From positions 1 to 64,000 of the forward strand of contig CAYGSL010000020.1 of the NCBI GenBank assembly GCA_964352475.1: DNA of 64,000 nt. The letters run 5' to 3'. This document shows, piece by piece, positions 43,856-53,037 of this stretch (its first letter is position 1; each line of letters opens with the position of its first letter). The translations under genes and the position numbers were made by a program. The notes beneath the pieces were generated by a model that was not told the origin of the DNA, ran no database searches, and was given only the letters and a program-made list of their open reading frames with translations. This DNA comes from JAUIET01 sp964352475 (GTDB lineage Bacteria > Pseudomonadota > Gammaproteobacteria > Pseudomonadales > JAUIET01).

Positions 43856-45523
43856 TTATTTTGCGGCAGCCCAGTCAAGTCGAATGTCCCAGGTATAGAA
43901 AAACTGAGCCGGCAGCGTTGGTGCTGTTTCGTTATCTATGTGCTCGAAGACATTCTGTGGCGGCTTGACCATAGCGTCGCGGCCATAGATAAAGTCTTGA
44001 TTTGCCACAATGGTTCGATACGCCTTATTTAACTGCCGAGCGCGCGGTACCGACGGGGTGATGAGATCGTATACATCCTTGGCGCGCGCCAGTTTTTCGC
44101 CACTCACGGCACCATTGCTGTCAAACCATTTTTCAAACATCTCGGCGTTGTTGCGAAACTCTCCGCCGCCACCCACGCGGCGCAGATAGGTAGCAATCTC
44201 ACCCTCACGCTCTCCTTTATTAGGCGCATCGGGCATGCCTTTTAAGTCAATGTACTTCCAACCATTCGCGCCATCTACTTTGCGCGGAAAACTGAAGGTC
44301 TTATCGATGGTGGCACCCACCGAGCTGTGGCAACCCATGCACGCCAGGTTCTCTTCATAAGTGAGCGTTCTCAGTTGCCCATTGGCCCCTTCAATGAACC
44401 CGGCTATAGACCAGCCAAAGCCATTGTCCAGGCCTTTGTCGCCGAGCAATAGATAGCGAGGTAAGCGGCCTTGCTCCTTACCAAAGTTCTCCAGTTCATA
44501 TCGCCTTTCGTAGGTTTGTTGCCCATACTCTTTCCACTTTCGCATATAACGTACCTCTTTCATGCGCGTGGATGGCCCAATGGAATCGTCCTCTCCAATG
44601 CCTACGTATCGAACCGTATGCAGAAATTCTGTGCCCATGGGGTAAATTTCTTGATTTACGTATCGCTTCCCTGCACCACCCACATACTGGGTGGCATCCG
44701 AGATGGTGGTAATAACCCCCAGCACCCCATCGCCATTGAGATCCTTCTGAATCACTTGTTCATTGACGGGTAATGTGGCAATTGTGTCTGTACCTTTTAT
44801 GCGCGCTTCTAAAATGGCAAGATTTGCTCGGTATATGTCGGCTGAGTATTCGCCTTCTGCCGTTTGCCTGAAGGCAGAATCGAGGCGAATCATAACGTCA
44901 TCGGTTGAGCCATTAGTGGGCCAAAAGGTGCTGGGTAGCGGTTTGTAGTTAAATGCCACCCAGTGGCTGCCGTCTCTGGCAAATCCAAATTCATCAAATG
45001 CGGCCGCGCCCAAATGCAGATTCTTGAGGTCTGGAATCCAACCTTCAAAGCCGGTTTCTTTGAGTCTGGCTGCCAGCTCCGTATAGTTGTCGGTGCTCAC
45101 CCATTGGTCAATCTCCGCGTCGGTGATTTCGTTCACTTCTTTGCTGCGGTCTTCAAACAAATTGGCCCAGTGGTTGGTCATGCCCACGTCGCTGAAGGCG
45201 TAGGCCAATTGCAAGCCACCGTCATTCATGGTGTTCTCACCACCGGCTCGCTGATTCTGATGGCATACGTAGCAGGGGTTGAACTGGCCTTCGGTTCGGG
45301 TGTAACACTGTGGCGGAATCGGTGCTTCAGCATTGAAGGTGGTCCGCTTTGGGTGCAAATCAGGCAATACCACGGTTTTAGGCGACTTCTGCGTTAATAG
45401 CGCTGCCAGTATTTGTTCATGATACGGCTTTTCGGCTGAGCTTTTAGCGTGATCAGGCAGAAGCTCTGCGCCCATCAAGGGCAATGTGAGCAAGGCAGTT
45501 ATCAGCGGGTATTTGTAGTTCAT
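43856..45523 (-). CDS. Exported di-haem c-type cytochrome-like protein
   Basis: This protein of about 555 residues has a signal peptide (ITALLTLPLMGAELLP). Two haem-c motifs are seen: CYVCH (in FNPCYVCHQNQRAGGEN, about residue 85) and CMGCH (in NLACMGCHSSVGATIDK, about 395). I chose the ATG at 45523 because it gives a normal signal peptide; a GTG at 45601 would add 26 polar residues. I do not recognise a named family. It lies upstream of the PhoX-like gene on the same strand and divergent from the TonB receptor with its PhoB box. A redox role at the outer membrane or periplasm is likely, but its link with phosphate scavenging is unexplained. Confidence 0.75.
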   Translation of the reverse strand: MNYKYPLITALLTLPLMGAELLPDHAKSSAEKPYHEQILAALLTQKSPKTVVLPDLHPKRTTFNAEAPIPPQCYTRTEGQFNPCYVCHQNQRAGGENTMNDGGLQLAYAFSDVGMTNHWANLFEDRSKEVNEITDAEIDQWVSTDNYTELAARLKETGFEGWIPDLKNLHLGAAAFDEFGFARDGSHWVAFNYKPLPSTFWPTNGSTDDVMIRLDSAFRQTAEGEYSADIYRANLAILEARIKGTDTIATLPVNEQVIQKDLNGDGVLGVITTISDATQYVGGAGKRYVNQEIYPMGTEFLHTVRYVGIGEDDSIGPSTRMKEVRYMRKWKEYGQQTYERRYELENFGKEQGRLPRYLLLGDKGLDNGFGWSIAGFIEGANGQLRTLTYEENLACMGCHSSVGATIDKTFSFPRKVDGANGWKYIDLKGMPDAPNKGEREGEIATYLRRVGGGGEFRNNAEMFEKWFDSNGAVSGEKLARAKDVYDLITPSVPRARQLNKAYRTIVANQDFIYGRDAMVKPPQNVFEHIDNETAPTLPAQFFYTWDIRLDWAAAK

Positions 45524-45675
45524 CAGTACACTATTCGTCGCGGCGGGCGTTGTTCGAGATGTATTGATGTTATCCGCGCTGTGTTTCAAATTCGTGAACA
45601 CCAGAGCGAAAGTGCTAGCAGTCCTTTCAGGCGGCGATCTGTTCGGGCTAGAAGTGCTTCCTGCTCAATTATTGG

Positions 45676-45693
45676 CTGTCATCAAAATTTCAT
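45676..45693 (+). promoter_or_regulatory. PhoB box upstream of the TonB-dependent receptor
   Basis: CTGTCAT (45676-45682, exact consensus) and ATTTCAT (45687-45693, five of seven) are 11 bp apart. A -10 candidate GTAACA follows at 45711. The box lies in the divergent region and could also influence the di-haem gene. Confidence 0.65.
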
Positions 45694-45741
45694 AATTACG
45701 AAGGAGAGTTGTAACAAACGGCCAGTAAAGTAGCGATCTCT

Positions 45742-48700
45742 ATGAATTGGGGCTCGACTTTAATGAATTTATTTGCACGAACTGTTCGCTACGCGACGCT
45801 GTTATTGACGTGCGTAAGCCTGTTCTTTTCGCCGGCCGCCAGCGCAGCGGATCTTTTTCTGCATGTATTCCATAAGGAAGCACCTGTACAAGGCGTAGGT
45901 GTATTCGTTGATGATGATCTGGTGGGTGTGACCGATCGACGAGGCGCTTACGAGCTGTATCTTGACTCTGGTGACCATGTACTAAAGCTCGGTGATGAAG
46001 ACTCGCTGCTGGCCACTGTTGACTTGGCTGCCAACGATGGCGACGAAATTGAGGTTCAGGTTGTAGTCAATGAAGGTGACGAAGAAGCTGACATTAATAT
46101 CCGTCGGTTTCGTTCGGGTGAGTCTGGTGGCGAGCCTGGGTATTTGACCGGCACCATTCTGGACGGCGACGGTCTGCCGGTAATGGGCGCTTCTATTAAT
46201 GCCCAAGGTGGCCAGTATTCGGCCGAAAGCTCAGCTGACGGTAGCTACTTACTGGAAATGCCGCGCGGCTCTTATCGCATTTCTATTGAACACCCGGATT
46301 ATGCAGACAGCGAAATCAGCGCTATCAGGCTGTACTCCGGAGTGGGTGTGCAAGCAGCTGTTACCCTGTATTCACAGCAAACAGGTATCCAGGCGCCAGC
46401 GCTGCCACAAGACCCTTCTCTCGAAGAGGTGGTCATTCTGGGCACTTTTAATCCATCGCAAAATGCGTCTGACCTCGAACGCTTTGCAACTACCGTAACC
46501 GATGCTCTGGATTTTGCCCAATTAGCGCGGCTGGGTGATGGCGATGTAGCCGCTGCATTGAACCGAATTGTTGGCGTAACAGTGACTGACGGCAAATACG
46601 CCAACGTACGCGGACTGGACGGGCGCTACATCTCCAGTACATTGAATGGTTTGCTCATGCCGAGTACCGATCCGCTGCGTCGCGACGTACAGCTGGATTT
46701 GTTTCCGTCGAATATCCTGTCTGGCATTGAAATCCAGAAGAGTTACAGTGCTGACTTATTGGGCAGTACCACCGGTGGTAGCGTCAAAATTAACACGCGT
46801 GGTTTGCCGGATGAGCGGGTATTTTCGCTGTCCAGCAGTGGTGGCTATCGGCAAGACGTTACCGGTGACCGACTGGTTAGCTACCGTGGCAGCGAGACCG
46901 ATGGTTGGGGGTTCGACAGTGACCTCAGAGCATTGTCCAGTGATGTTCTGGCGGCTACCAATGGTGGTCGTGATTTGACGATTTGTGATCCCGAGCTCGA
47001 CCCCCGCTGCACCGCACCCATTCAGGCAGCGGCGCTCGCCGTTACCTTCGAAGACGACTACAACGTGCGGCGTAAGAAAGCCAATCCTGATGGTTCTGCC
47101 TCTGTGTCGTATGGCGACCGGATAGAGCTTGAGTCCATGGACTTTGGTTATTTCGCGGCACTGAGCTACTCGCACTCCACCAGTGATCGTATCGATGCAA
47201 CCATTACCGATCCACTGGACGCCTCCGGCAGCTATAAGAGATCTCAGGAAAACACAGGCATTAATGCGTATTTGGTCACCGGTATTGAATTTCGTGACTC
47301 CGATGAGATTCTCAGTAAAACGATGTTGCTCAGAAGCACGGATGACACAACACGCCAGAATGACGTTGTAGACATTGAAGATGTAACGATCAGCGAAGTG
47401 ATTCTGGAGTTCGTAGAGCGTCAATTCATCGCGCAACAGTTCAGCGGCTCGCACGCCATTAATGTGTTCGACGAAGAGTCCAGTCTGGATTGGCGACTTG
47501 GCTACTCCAACACGCAGCGTGATGAGCCGGACCGGCGCACGTATCAGTATCGAAATGACGTGCTCGCTCCTTCAGAGCTGGAGCGGCGCTGGTCAGAGCT
47601 GGATGAAGACAGTATCGACCTAGGTATAGACTATTCACTACCACTATCGCTAAGTGATGATTTGTTGCTTGACCTTAAAGTAGGCGCTATGTGGTCAGAT
47701 CGCAGCCGGGAGGTAGAGCTATACCGTTTCGGTATTCGTCCAGGCAGCACGAACGCGGCGATATCAACTGGCATCGATGAGAACCTTGAAGACGTGCTGT
47801 CTTACCTGAATTTTATTCGCGATCGCTGGCGGCTTAATACACTGACTACAGACACGGATTCTTACGAGTCAGACGAGGAGTTTGTGGCACTCTATACCAG
47901 TGGTGTCGTTGAGCTAGGCGCAGAATGGACCATAGAAGCCGGTTTGCGCTGGGAAGATTTCACTCAAGAGCTGAGCTATCCAAACCAGATATCGGCGTCG
48001 AACGATTTGTCGTCTACCGAGGTGCTGCCTGCGCTCAATCTAACGTATCGGCCTAATGACGAATGGCAATTTCGAGTTGGCTATAGCCAGACAGTGTCGT
48101 ACCCGGGGTTGATCGAGCGTGCAGAGTCACTGGTGTATGAGCCTGCTACTGATGACCCGATCTTTGGTAACCCGGACCTTGAAACATCCACCATTGACAA
48201 TATTGATCTGCGCGCCGAGTACTACTTTTCCGATGAAGAGAGCGTATCCCTCGCAATATTTCGAAAAGAAATTGATAAGCCAGTAGAGCGCCAGGTACCT
48301 GATGGCTCTGGCTCTGCAGCCGTGGGCATTACCTTCCGCAACGCACAAGAAGCCACACTCACTGGCATTGAGTTAGACGCTTATAAAAACTTGCTTGATC
48401 TTGATGATTCGCTGTTGTTCATCACCGGTAACCTGACCTGGATTGATTCGGAAGTCACGCTTGATGACGACTCGCTGCGCTTGGAAGGTCAGAGCGCACA
48501 GGGCCGCGAACTGCAAGGGCAGTCGCCCTGGCTGGCTAACTTGCAGCTAGGTTACGACCACTTTGATACCGGGCAGCAGGTTACTTTGGCCGTAAACTTC
48601 TTTGATGACCGAATTTTCCGCGTTACCCGTGGTGGCAACAACCGCCCCGAGTTTGAAAACGGTCGTGTGCTGGTTGACCTGAGTTACGAGAAGCTATTTG

Positions 48701-48837
48701 GCGAAGCGCTGACATTTAGAGCGCAAATCAAAAACCTGCTAAACGACAAAGTTGAATTCTCACAAAATGACCGCGTAATTGAGAGCTATGAACAAGGCAC
48801 CTCAATTTCCTTAAAGCTTACCTACGATTTTCTCTAG
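45742..48837 (+). CDS. TonB-dependent outer-membrane receptor with N-terminal carboxypeptidase-regulatory-like domain
   Basis: This is a large outer-membrane receptor (1031 residues) that imports a substrate using TonB energy. After the signal peptide (to AASA) there are one or two beta-sandwich domains (about residues 30-115 and 135-210; GYLTGTILDGDGLPVMGASINAQG), which are typical of receptors for larger ligands. The plug domain (ALNRIVGVTVTDGKYANVRGLDGRYISSTLNG and then SVKINTRG) is followed by a 22-strand barrel that ends LKLTYDFL. An ATG at 45763 is an alternative start. A PhoB box precedes it and a surface lipoprotein follows after 12 bp. I infer uptake of a phosphorus-containing compound; the ligand is unknown. 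Confidence 0.88.
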   Translation: MNWGSTLMNLFARTVRYATLLLTCVSLFFSPAASAADLFLHVFHKEAPVQGVGVFVDDDLVGVTDRRGAYELYLDSGDHVLKLGDEDSLLATVDLAANDGDEIEVQVVVNEGDEEADINIRRFRSGESGGEPGYLTGTILDGDGLPVMGASINAQGGQYSAESSADGSYLLEMPRGSYRISIEHPDYADSEISAIRLYSGVGVQAAVTLYSQQTGIQAPALPQDPSLEEVVILGTFNPSQNASDLERFATTVTDALDFAQLARLGDGDVAAALNRIVGVTVTDGKYANVRGLDGRYISSTLNGLLMPSTDPLRRDVQLDLFPSNILSGIEIQKSYSADLLGSTTGGSVKINTRGLPDERVFSLSSSGGYRQDVTGDRLVSYRGSETDGWGFDSDLRALSSDVLAATNGGRDLTICDPELDPRCTAPIQAAALAVTFEDDYNVRRKKANPDGSASVSYGDRIELESMDFGYFAALSYSHSTSDRIDATITDPLDASGSYKRSQENTGINAYLVTGIEFRDSDEILSKTMLLRSTDDTTRQNDVVDIEDVTISEVILEFVERQFIAQQFSGSHAINVFDEESSLDWRLGYSNTQRDEPDRRTYQYRNDVLAPSELERRWSELDEDSIDLGIDYSLPLSLSDDLLLDLKVGAMWSDRSREVELYRFGIRPGSTNAAISTGIDENLEDVLSYLNFIRDRWRLNTLTTDTDSYESDEEFVALYTSGVVELGAEWTIEAGLRWEDFTQELSYPNQISASNDLSSTEVLPALNLTYRPNDEWQFRVGYSQTVSYPGLIERAESLVYEPATDDPIFGNPDLETSTIDNIDLRAEYYFSDEESVSLAIFRKEIDKPVERQVPDGSGSAAVGITFRNAQEATLTGIELDAYKNLLDLDDSLLFITGNLTWIDSEVTLDDDSLRLEGQSAQGRELQGQSPWLANLQLGYDHFDTGQQVTLAVNFFDDRIFRVTRGGNNRPEFENGRVLVDLSYEKLFGEALTFRAQIKNLLNDKVEFSQNDRVIESYEQGTSISLKLTYDFL

Positions 48838-48849
48838 GAGATATAGAAG

Positions 48850-51678
48850 ATGTTAAAACCAAAGTTGCTAGCCGCGTTATTGCTCGGCAGTATTGTGCTA
48901 ACAGGCTGTAGTGATGGTGACGAAGGTGACGCCGTTTCCATTACTATTAATGAAAATGTGGGCGGTGGAACAGACACTCCTGATCCAACGCCTGAGCCGC
49001 CAGCAGATCCAAACTGCGACGCCGTTGTTGATGCCGGATTTGCGTCCTGCGACAGCAACACAGGCATCGTCACGCTGAACGGTACCATCGACCAGGACTA
49101 TACGCTGACGGCTGATCGCGAGTGGCGTCTGCAGGGTGTAGTTGTTGTTGGTGACGGCAATCAGATGGTGAGCAGCGCAGCTGATGTTCAAGCGATTCGT
49201 GACGCCGGGGTTACTTTGACCGTTGAGCCCGGCACTAATGTACGCGCTTTTGACGATGGCACCTTGCTAGTGACTCGCGGCTCTATGTTGATGGCTGATG
49301 GCACCGCTGCCGAGCCAATTACATTTAGCAGCGTTGCTGATGCCGACTTTGACGGCCTTGGCGAATGGGGTGGTGTGATCATTCAGGGCTTTGCACCTCA
49401 ATACGGCGCTGGCGGCACCGGAGCCTGCTTCGGCACCGGTGATGTCTGTAACGTAGAAGGCGAGGGCGGCACCGATGTTGCTGTTTACGGTGGTAATGAC
49501 GCAGCTGATAACAGCGGTATTGTTCGCTACGTTCGAATTGCTGAAGGTGGTTTGGTGGCTGGTCCCAACAACGAGATAAACGGGCTCACACTGCAAGGTG
49601 TTGGTCACGGAACCATCGTTGAATATGTGCAAGTACACAACAACCTGGACGACGGTGTTGAATGGTTCGGCGGCACAGTGAATGCGCGTTATCTGGTGCT
49701 TACAGGCAACGATGATGATGACATCGATTACGACGAAGGCTTCCAGGGCAATATTCAGTACGCGATTATTCAGAAGGATCCTAATAAGGAAGACCCAACT
49801 GGTAGTAACGACCCGCGTGGTATTGAAGCCAACTCAAGCGACGATGAATTTGTTCCTGAAACGGATGCGGTGATTGCTAATGTGACGATCATTGGTAGCA
49901 CGGTTAACAATGATCCGGGTGGCAGTCAGCCAGGCATGCGCTTACGCGGTGCTTTAACGACTGCGATTTTCAATACAGCCGTGCAGAACTTTGACACGGG
50001 TTGTATTCGCATCGACGACGCTGATACAGATGGCGACAGCACTAATGACCAGTTTTCAACAGTGTCATTAACCAATGTAATCGGTGATTGCGCTGACGGG
50101 TTTTACGATCGACGCGCAGCCGACACAGAAGCTGGTGTGGGTGTAGGCTCCACCACAACGTTCACGCTCAGCAGCTCTTATGCGATCAACGAGTCGATTG
50201 CAGTGCTTGGCGCCGCACCGGTGATTAACGCGGTGAATAATGGCTCTGGCTTTATGTTTGACCAAACTGCATTTATTGGCGCGGTTGATCCCGCTGAGGC
50301 TACCGGCTGGTGGGAAGGTTGGACGATTCCTGGTTCACTGGCATCGGCCACACCCGACAGCTCACCTGCGTTTGTAAGCTGTGATGGCGATAACACTGTG
50401 TGCACCCTGACAGGTCGAATAGACGAAGATTACACCATGGTGCGTGGCGTAGAATGGCGTTTGTCTGGCGAGGTGATTGTAGGTAATGGTAATGTCACTG
50501 TTTCCAACGATACTGATGTACAGAACATTCGCGACAACGGTGTCACCCTGACAATTGAAGCAGGCGTTGACGTTCGTGCCTTCGACGACGGTTCCTTGCT
50601 GGTCACTCGTGGCTCTATGCTCGATGCGGTGGGAACTGCTGCCAGCCCAATCACCTTTAGCAGCGTGATAGACGATGACTTCGACGGCGAAGGCGAGTGG
50701 GGCGGTGTGATTGTTCAAGGCTTTGCGCCTCAATACGGCGCTGGCGGAACAGGCGCCTGTTTCGGTGCGGGAACTGTGTGTAACGTTGAAGGTGAAGGCG
50801 GTACGGTCATAGGCAACTATGGCGGTAATGACCCAGCTGACAACAGCGGTCGTATTCGCTACGTGCGAATTGCGGAAGGCGGTTTGGTTGCCGGCCCGAA
50901 CAACGAAATCAACGGCCTGACGCTGCAAGGCGTAGGACACGGCACTTTGGTTGAATACGTGCAGGTGCATAACAACCTGGACGACGGTGTTGAGTGGTTC
51001 GGTGGCACGGTGAACGCACGCTACCTGGTACTGACCAATAATGACGATGACGATATTGATTACGATGAGGGTTATCAGGGCAATATCCAGTACGCCATTA
51101 TTCGTAAGAACCCGAACAAGGCCGACCCTACGGGCAGCAATGATCCGCGTGGTATTGAAGCGAACTCAAGCGATGACGAGTTTGTGCCAGAAACCAATGC
51201 GACCTTGGCCAACATTCTGGTAGTAGGTAGCGACGTCAACAACGACCCGGGTGGCAGTCAGCCTGGCATGCGGCTGCGAGGCGCACTGACTACGGCTATC
51301 TATAACACCGCGGTTGCACGTTTTGACACCTTCGGTTGCATTCGCATCGACGATGCAGATACCGACGGCGACAGCACTGACGATGCGTTTTCAAACGTAA
51401 CGCTGGTGAACGTGGGTGGCGATTGCACGGCAGGCTTCTACAGCCATCGTATGGCTGACAGCGAAACCAATGTTGGGCCCATAACGCCGCTGATGATTGA
51501 CGCTGCCTGGGCACTGGAAAACGCTGAGGCAACGGTTGCGGCCCCAGGTATCCCTGCTGTGGCAAATGGCTCAGGGTTTGTGTTCGATGACACTACCTAC
51601 ATCGGTGCGGTAGAGCCCGGTACGGCAGCTAATGAAGCGTGGTGGGCTGGCTGGATCATTCCAGGTTCACTGGACTGA
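48850..51678 (+). CDS. Surface lipoprotein with two tandem copies of a beta-helix-like domain
   Basis: This lipoprotein of 942 residues has a clear lipobox (LTGC, Cys20; Ser at +2 suggests the outer membrane). A Pro/Thr/Asp linker is followed by two homologous halves of about 440 residues. Each contains WRL-G-V-VG-GN, a VRAFDDG-LLVTRGSM segment, GEWGGVI-QGFAPQYGAGGTGACFG, EYVQVHNNLDDGVEWFGGTVNARYLVL and GIEANSSDDEFVPE, and each ends near IPGSL. The repeated pattern resembles right-handed beta-helix proteins that travel with TonB receptors. The short gap to the receptor (12 bp) suggests that the two act as a pair, the lipoprotein capturing ligand for the receptor. The function is inferred from position only. 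Confidence 0.82.
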   Translation: MLKPKLLAALLLGSIVLTGCSDGDEGDAVSITINENVGGGTDTPDPTPEPPADPNCDAVVDAGFASCDSNTGIVTLNGTIDQDYTLTADREWRLQGVVVVGDGNQMVSSAADVQAIRDAGVTLTVEPGTNVRAFDDGTLLVTRGSMLMADGTAAEPITFSSVADADFDGLGEWGGVIIQGFAPQYGAGGTGACFGTGDVCNVEGEGGTDVAVYGGNDAADNSGIVRYVRIAEGGLVAGPNNEINGLTLQGVGHGTIVEYVQVHNNLDDGVEWFGGTVNARYLVLTGNDDDDIDYDEGFQGNIQYAIIQKDPNKEDPTGSNDPRGIEANSSDDEFVPETDAVIANVTIIGSTVNNDPGGSQPGMRLRGALTTAIFNTAVQNFDTGCIRIDDADTDGDSTNDQFSTVSLTNVIGDCADGFYDRRAADTEAGVGVGSTTTFTLSSSYAINESIAVLGAAPVINAVNNGSGFMFDQTAFIGAVDPAEATGWWEGWTIPGSLASATPDSSPAFVSCDGDNTVCTLTGRIDEDYTMVRGVEWRLSGEVIVGNGNVTVSNDTDVQNIRDNGVTLTIEAGVDVRAFDDGSLLVTRGSMLDAVGTAASPITFSSVIDDDFDGEGEWGGVIVQGFAPQYGAGGTGACFGAGTVCNVEGEGGTVIGNYGGNDPADNSGRIRYVRIAEGGLVAGPNNEINGLTLQGVGHGTLVEYVQVHNNLDDGVEWFGGTVNARYLVLTNNDDDDIDYDEGYQGNIQYAIIRKNPNKADPTGSNDPRGIEANSSDDEFVPETNATLANILVVGSDVNNDPGGSQPGMRLRGALTTAIYNTAVARFDTFGCIRIDDADTDGDSTDDAFSNVTLVNVGGDCTAGFYSHRMADSETNVGPITPLMIDAAWALENAEATVAAPGIPAVANGSGFVFDDTTYIGAVEPGTAANEAWWAGWIIPGSLD
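49015..50341 (+). repeat. Internal domain copy 1 of the surface lipoprotein
   Basis: This covers the first of two halves that are similar at both DNA and protein level. Long identical protein blocks shared with copy 2 include DDGVEWFGGTVNARYLVL. Boundaries are approximate. Confidence 0.8.
50362..51675 (+). repeat. Internal domain copy 2 of the surface lipoprotein
   Basis: This is the second half. It starts with a DGDNTVCTLTGRIDEDYT segment matching the start of copy 1 and ends at the stop codon. Synonymous differences from copy 1 are frequent, so the duplication is not very recent. Confidence 0.8.
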
Positions 51679-51700
51679 TAAGGCTTAGTACTGCAACAAA

Positions 51701-51729
51701 AAAGGCCCTCATTTGAGGGCCTTTTTTTT
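51701..51729. terminator. Bidirectional rho-independent terminator
   Basis: AAAGGCCCTC (51701-51710) and GAGGGCCTTT (51715-51724) form a perfect stem around ATTT, followed by T residues on the plus side and by T residues on the minus side too. It separates the lipoprotein gene from the convergent small periplasmic gene. Confidence 0.92.
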
Positions 51730-51747
51730 GTCTTGAGGATTTCCAGC

Positions 51748-52074
51748 TTAGATTGAAACTTTCAATAGTTGCCAGGTGGGCTCTGATTGCTGTCCTTCCG
51801 TATAGCGATACTTAACGGTGGCTCCGGGCGCTAACTTGGTGATTTGCGAGCCTACCGTGCCGTTGAACTGAATATCATTTTGCCGGAAACTGCAGCGGCT
51901 TTCATCCGAGTAACGGGTCGCTGAATGGAAGTCTATGTAAACGGAATGCGTTCCATCAGTGGCTTCTGCTTTCTTTATTTCGCCTTCAAGGATGCAATCC
52001 TGGCCAGCCAATGCTGACATGGACGCGAGGCCTGTGAAAATAAATCCTGTGCTCAGTGTGATTAATCGCTTCAT
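51748..52074 (-). CDS. Small exported protein, unrecognised
   Basis: This 108-residue protein has a signal peptide ending in MSALAG. The mature part (about 85 residues) has two Cys (DCILEG and SRCSFR) that could form a disulphide, and a beta-rich pattern (HSVYIDFHSATRY, ATVKYRYTEG). It resembles a small beta-barrel or OB-like periplasmic protein, but I do not recognise a family. A PhoB box on its own strand lies 116 bp upstream, next to boxes that face the second phoB. It therefore seems to be a further member of the local phosphate response. Confidence 0.7.
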   Translation of the reverse strand: MKRLITLSTGFIFTGLASMSALAGQDCILEGEIKKAEATDGTHSVYIDFHSATRYSDESRCSFRQNDIQFNGTVGSQITKLAPGATVKYRYTEGQQSEPTWQLLKVSI

Positions 52075-52138
52075 TGTGTTCTTCTCCTTTCTTGGCAGCA
52101 GGCAAGTGGAACCTTGCCCGCGCTCTGTAGCTCTCTTA

Positions 52139-52156
52139 GTGTCACAAAACTGCTAT
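52139..52156 (+). promoter_or_regulatory. PhoB-box-like site facing the second phoB (distal)
   Basis: GTGTCAC (52139-52145) and CTGCTAT (52150-52156) are 11 bp apart with an AAAA spacer. The match is six of seven and five of seven if GTGTCAC is scored against CTGTCAT/C. It lies 165 bp before the second phoB. Confidence 0.5.
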
Positions 52157-52189
52157 AAAGTAAGGATAGGCGCTCAACCAACATTAAGT

Positions 52190-52207
52190 TTTACAGAATT
52201 ATGACAC
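52190..52207 (-). promoter_or_regulatory. PhoB-box-like site facing the small exported protein
   Basis: Read on the minus strand, GTGTCAT (52207-52201) and CTGTAAA (52196-52190) are 11 bp apart with an AATT spacer. It lies upstream of the 51748-52074 gene in the correct orientation. Confidence 0.55.
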
Positions 52208-52256
52208 CGTTATATCTTTTAGTTATATGCAAAGAGAGTCTGCAAATTGCTGGAGC

Positions 52257-52274
52257 TTGTCATTAAATTGCAAC
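52257..52274 (+). promoter_or_regulatory. PhoB-box-like site facing the second phoB (proximal)
   Basis: TTGTCAT (52257-52263) is a good heptamer. The second, TTGCAAC (52268-52274), is weaker, 11 bp on. It lies about 50 bp before the second phoB, the usual distance for control. Confidence 0.45.
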
Positions 52275-52320
52275 AGTCCAACGCTAGTATTCTGGCGATA
52301 TCAGCAGTTGCGGCTACGGG

Positions 52321-53037
52321 ATGATTGTCAAAAAAATTCTCATTGTGGAAGATGAAATCGCGATACGCGAGATGATCCGCACATCGTTGGAGATGGCTGG
52401 TTTCGAGTGTCTTGAAGCCGGTGACGCTCAGGACGCCCACATTCAGCTGGTGGACAATAAACCGGATCTGGTGCTTTTAGATTGGATGCTGCCAGGCAAT
52501 AGTGGCCTTGAATTGATCCGCAGAATGAAACGAGACACCAGTATTGCCGATGTGCCGGTGATCATGTTGACTGCTCGCACTGACGAAGACAATAAAATTC
52601 AAGGCCTCAATAGTGGCGCCGATGACTACGTTACCAAGCCCTTTTCAATACGCGAACTTATAGCGCGTATAAAAGCGCTGCTGCGACGCAGTGCGTCTCA
52701 GGGCGACCACAGTAGTTTTCGCATGCAGGGTCTGCAGCTCAACGACAAGAGCCATCGTGTCTATATCGACGACGAGGCGATTGATATCGGTCCAACAGAG
52801 TACAAGCTGCTTAGATTCTTTATGGCGAATGAAGACAGAGCCTTCAGTCGCAGTCAGATACTCGATAATGTCTGGGGCGGAAACGTGTACATTGAAGAGC
52901 GGACCGTAGATGTGCATATCCGGCGCTTACGCAACGCACTGCGTCGTGCGGGTACGACTCCGATAGACTACGGCCTATACATCCAAACAGTGCGCGGAAC
53001 GGGCTACCGCTTCTCTTCCGTAATCAATCAAAAATGA
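52321..53037 (+). CDS. Second PhoB-type response regulator
   Basis: This OmpR-family regulator has 238 residues and is very similar to the PhoB at 1859-2557. The receiver is intact, with E10/D11, D54 in LLDWMLPG, T84 and K106. The recognition helix ERTVDVHIRRLRNALR and wing TVRGTGYRFSS are like those of PhoB, so it probably binds the same 11-bp-spaced boxes. It is the first gene of a two-gene unit and overlaps the following kinase-like gene by 4 bp (ATGA). PhoB-like boxes lie upstream of it. It could amplify, retune or compete with the main PhoB at the neighbouring TonB/lipoprotein genes. Confidence 0.9.
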   Translation: MIVKKILIVEDEIAIREMIRTSLEMAGFECLEAGDAQDAHIQLVDNKPDLVLLDWMLPGNSGLELIRRMKRDTSIADVPVIMLTARTDEDNKIQGLNSGADDYVTKPFSIRELIARIKALLRRSASQGDHSSFRMQGLQLNDKSHRVYIDDEAIDIGPTEYKLLRFFMANEDRAFSRSQILDNVWGGNVYIEERTVDVHIRRLRNALRRAGTTPIDYGLYIQTVRGTGYRFSSVINQK

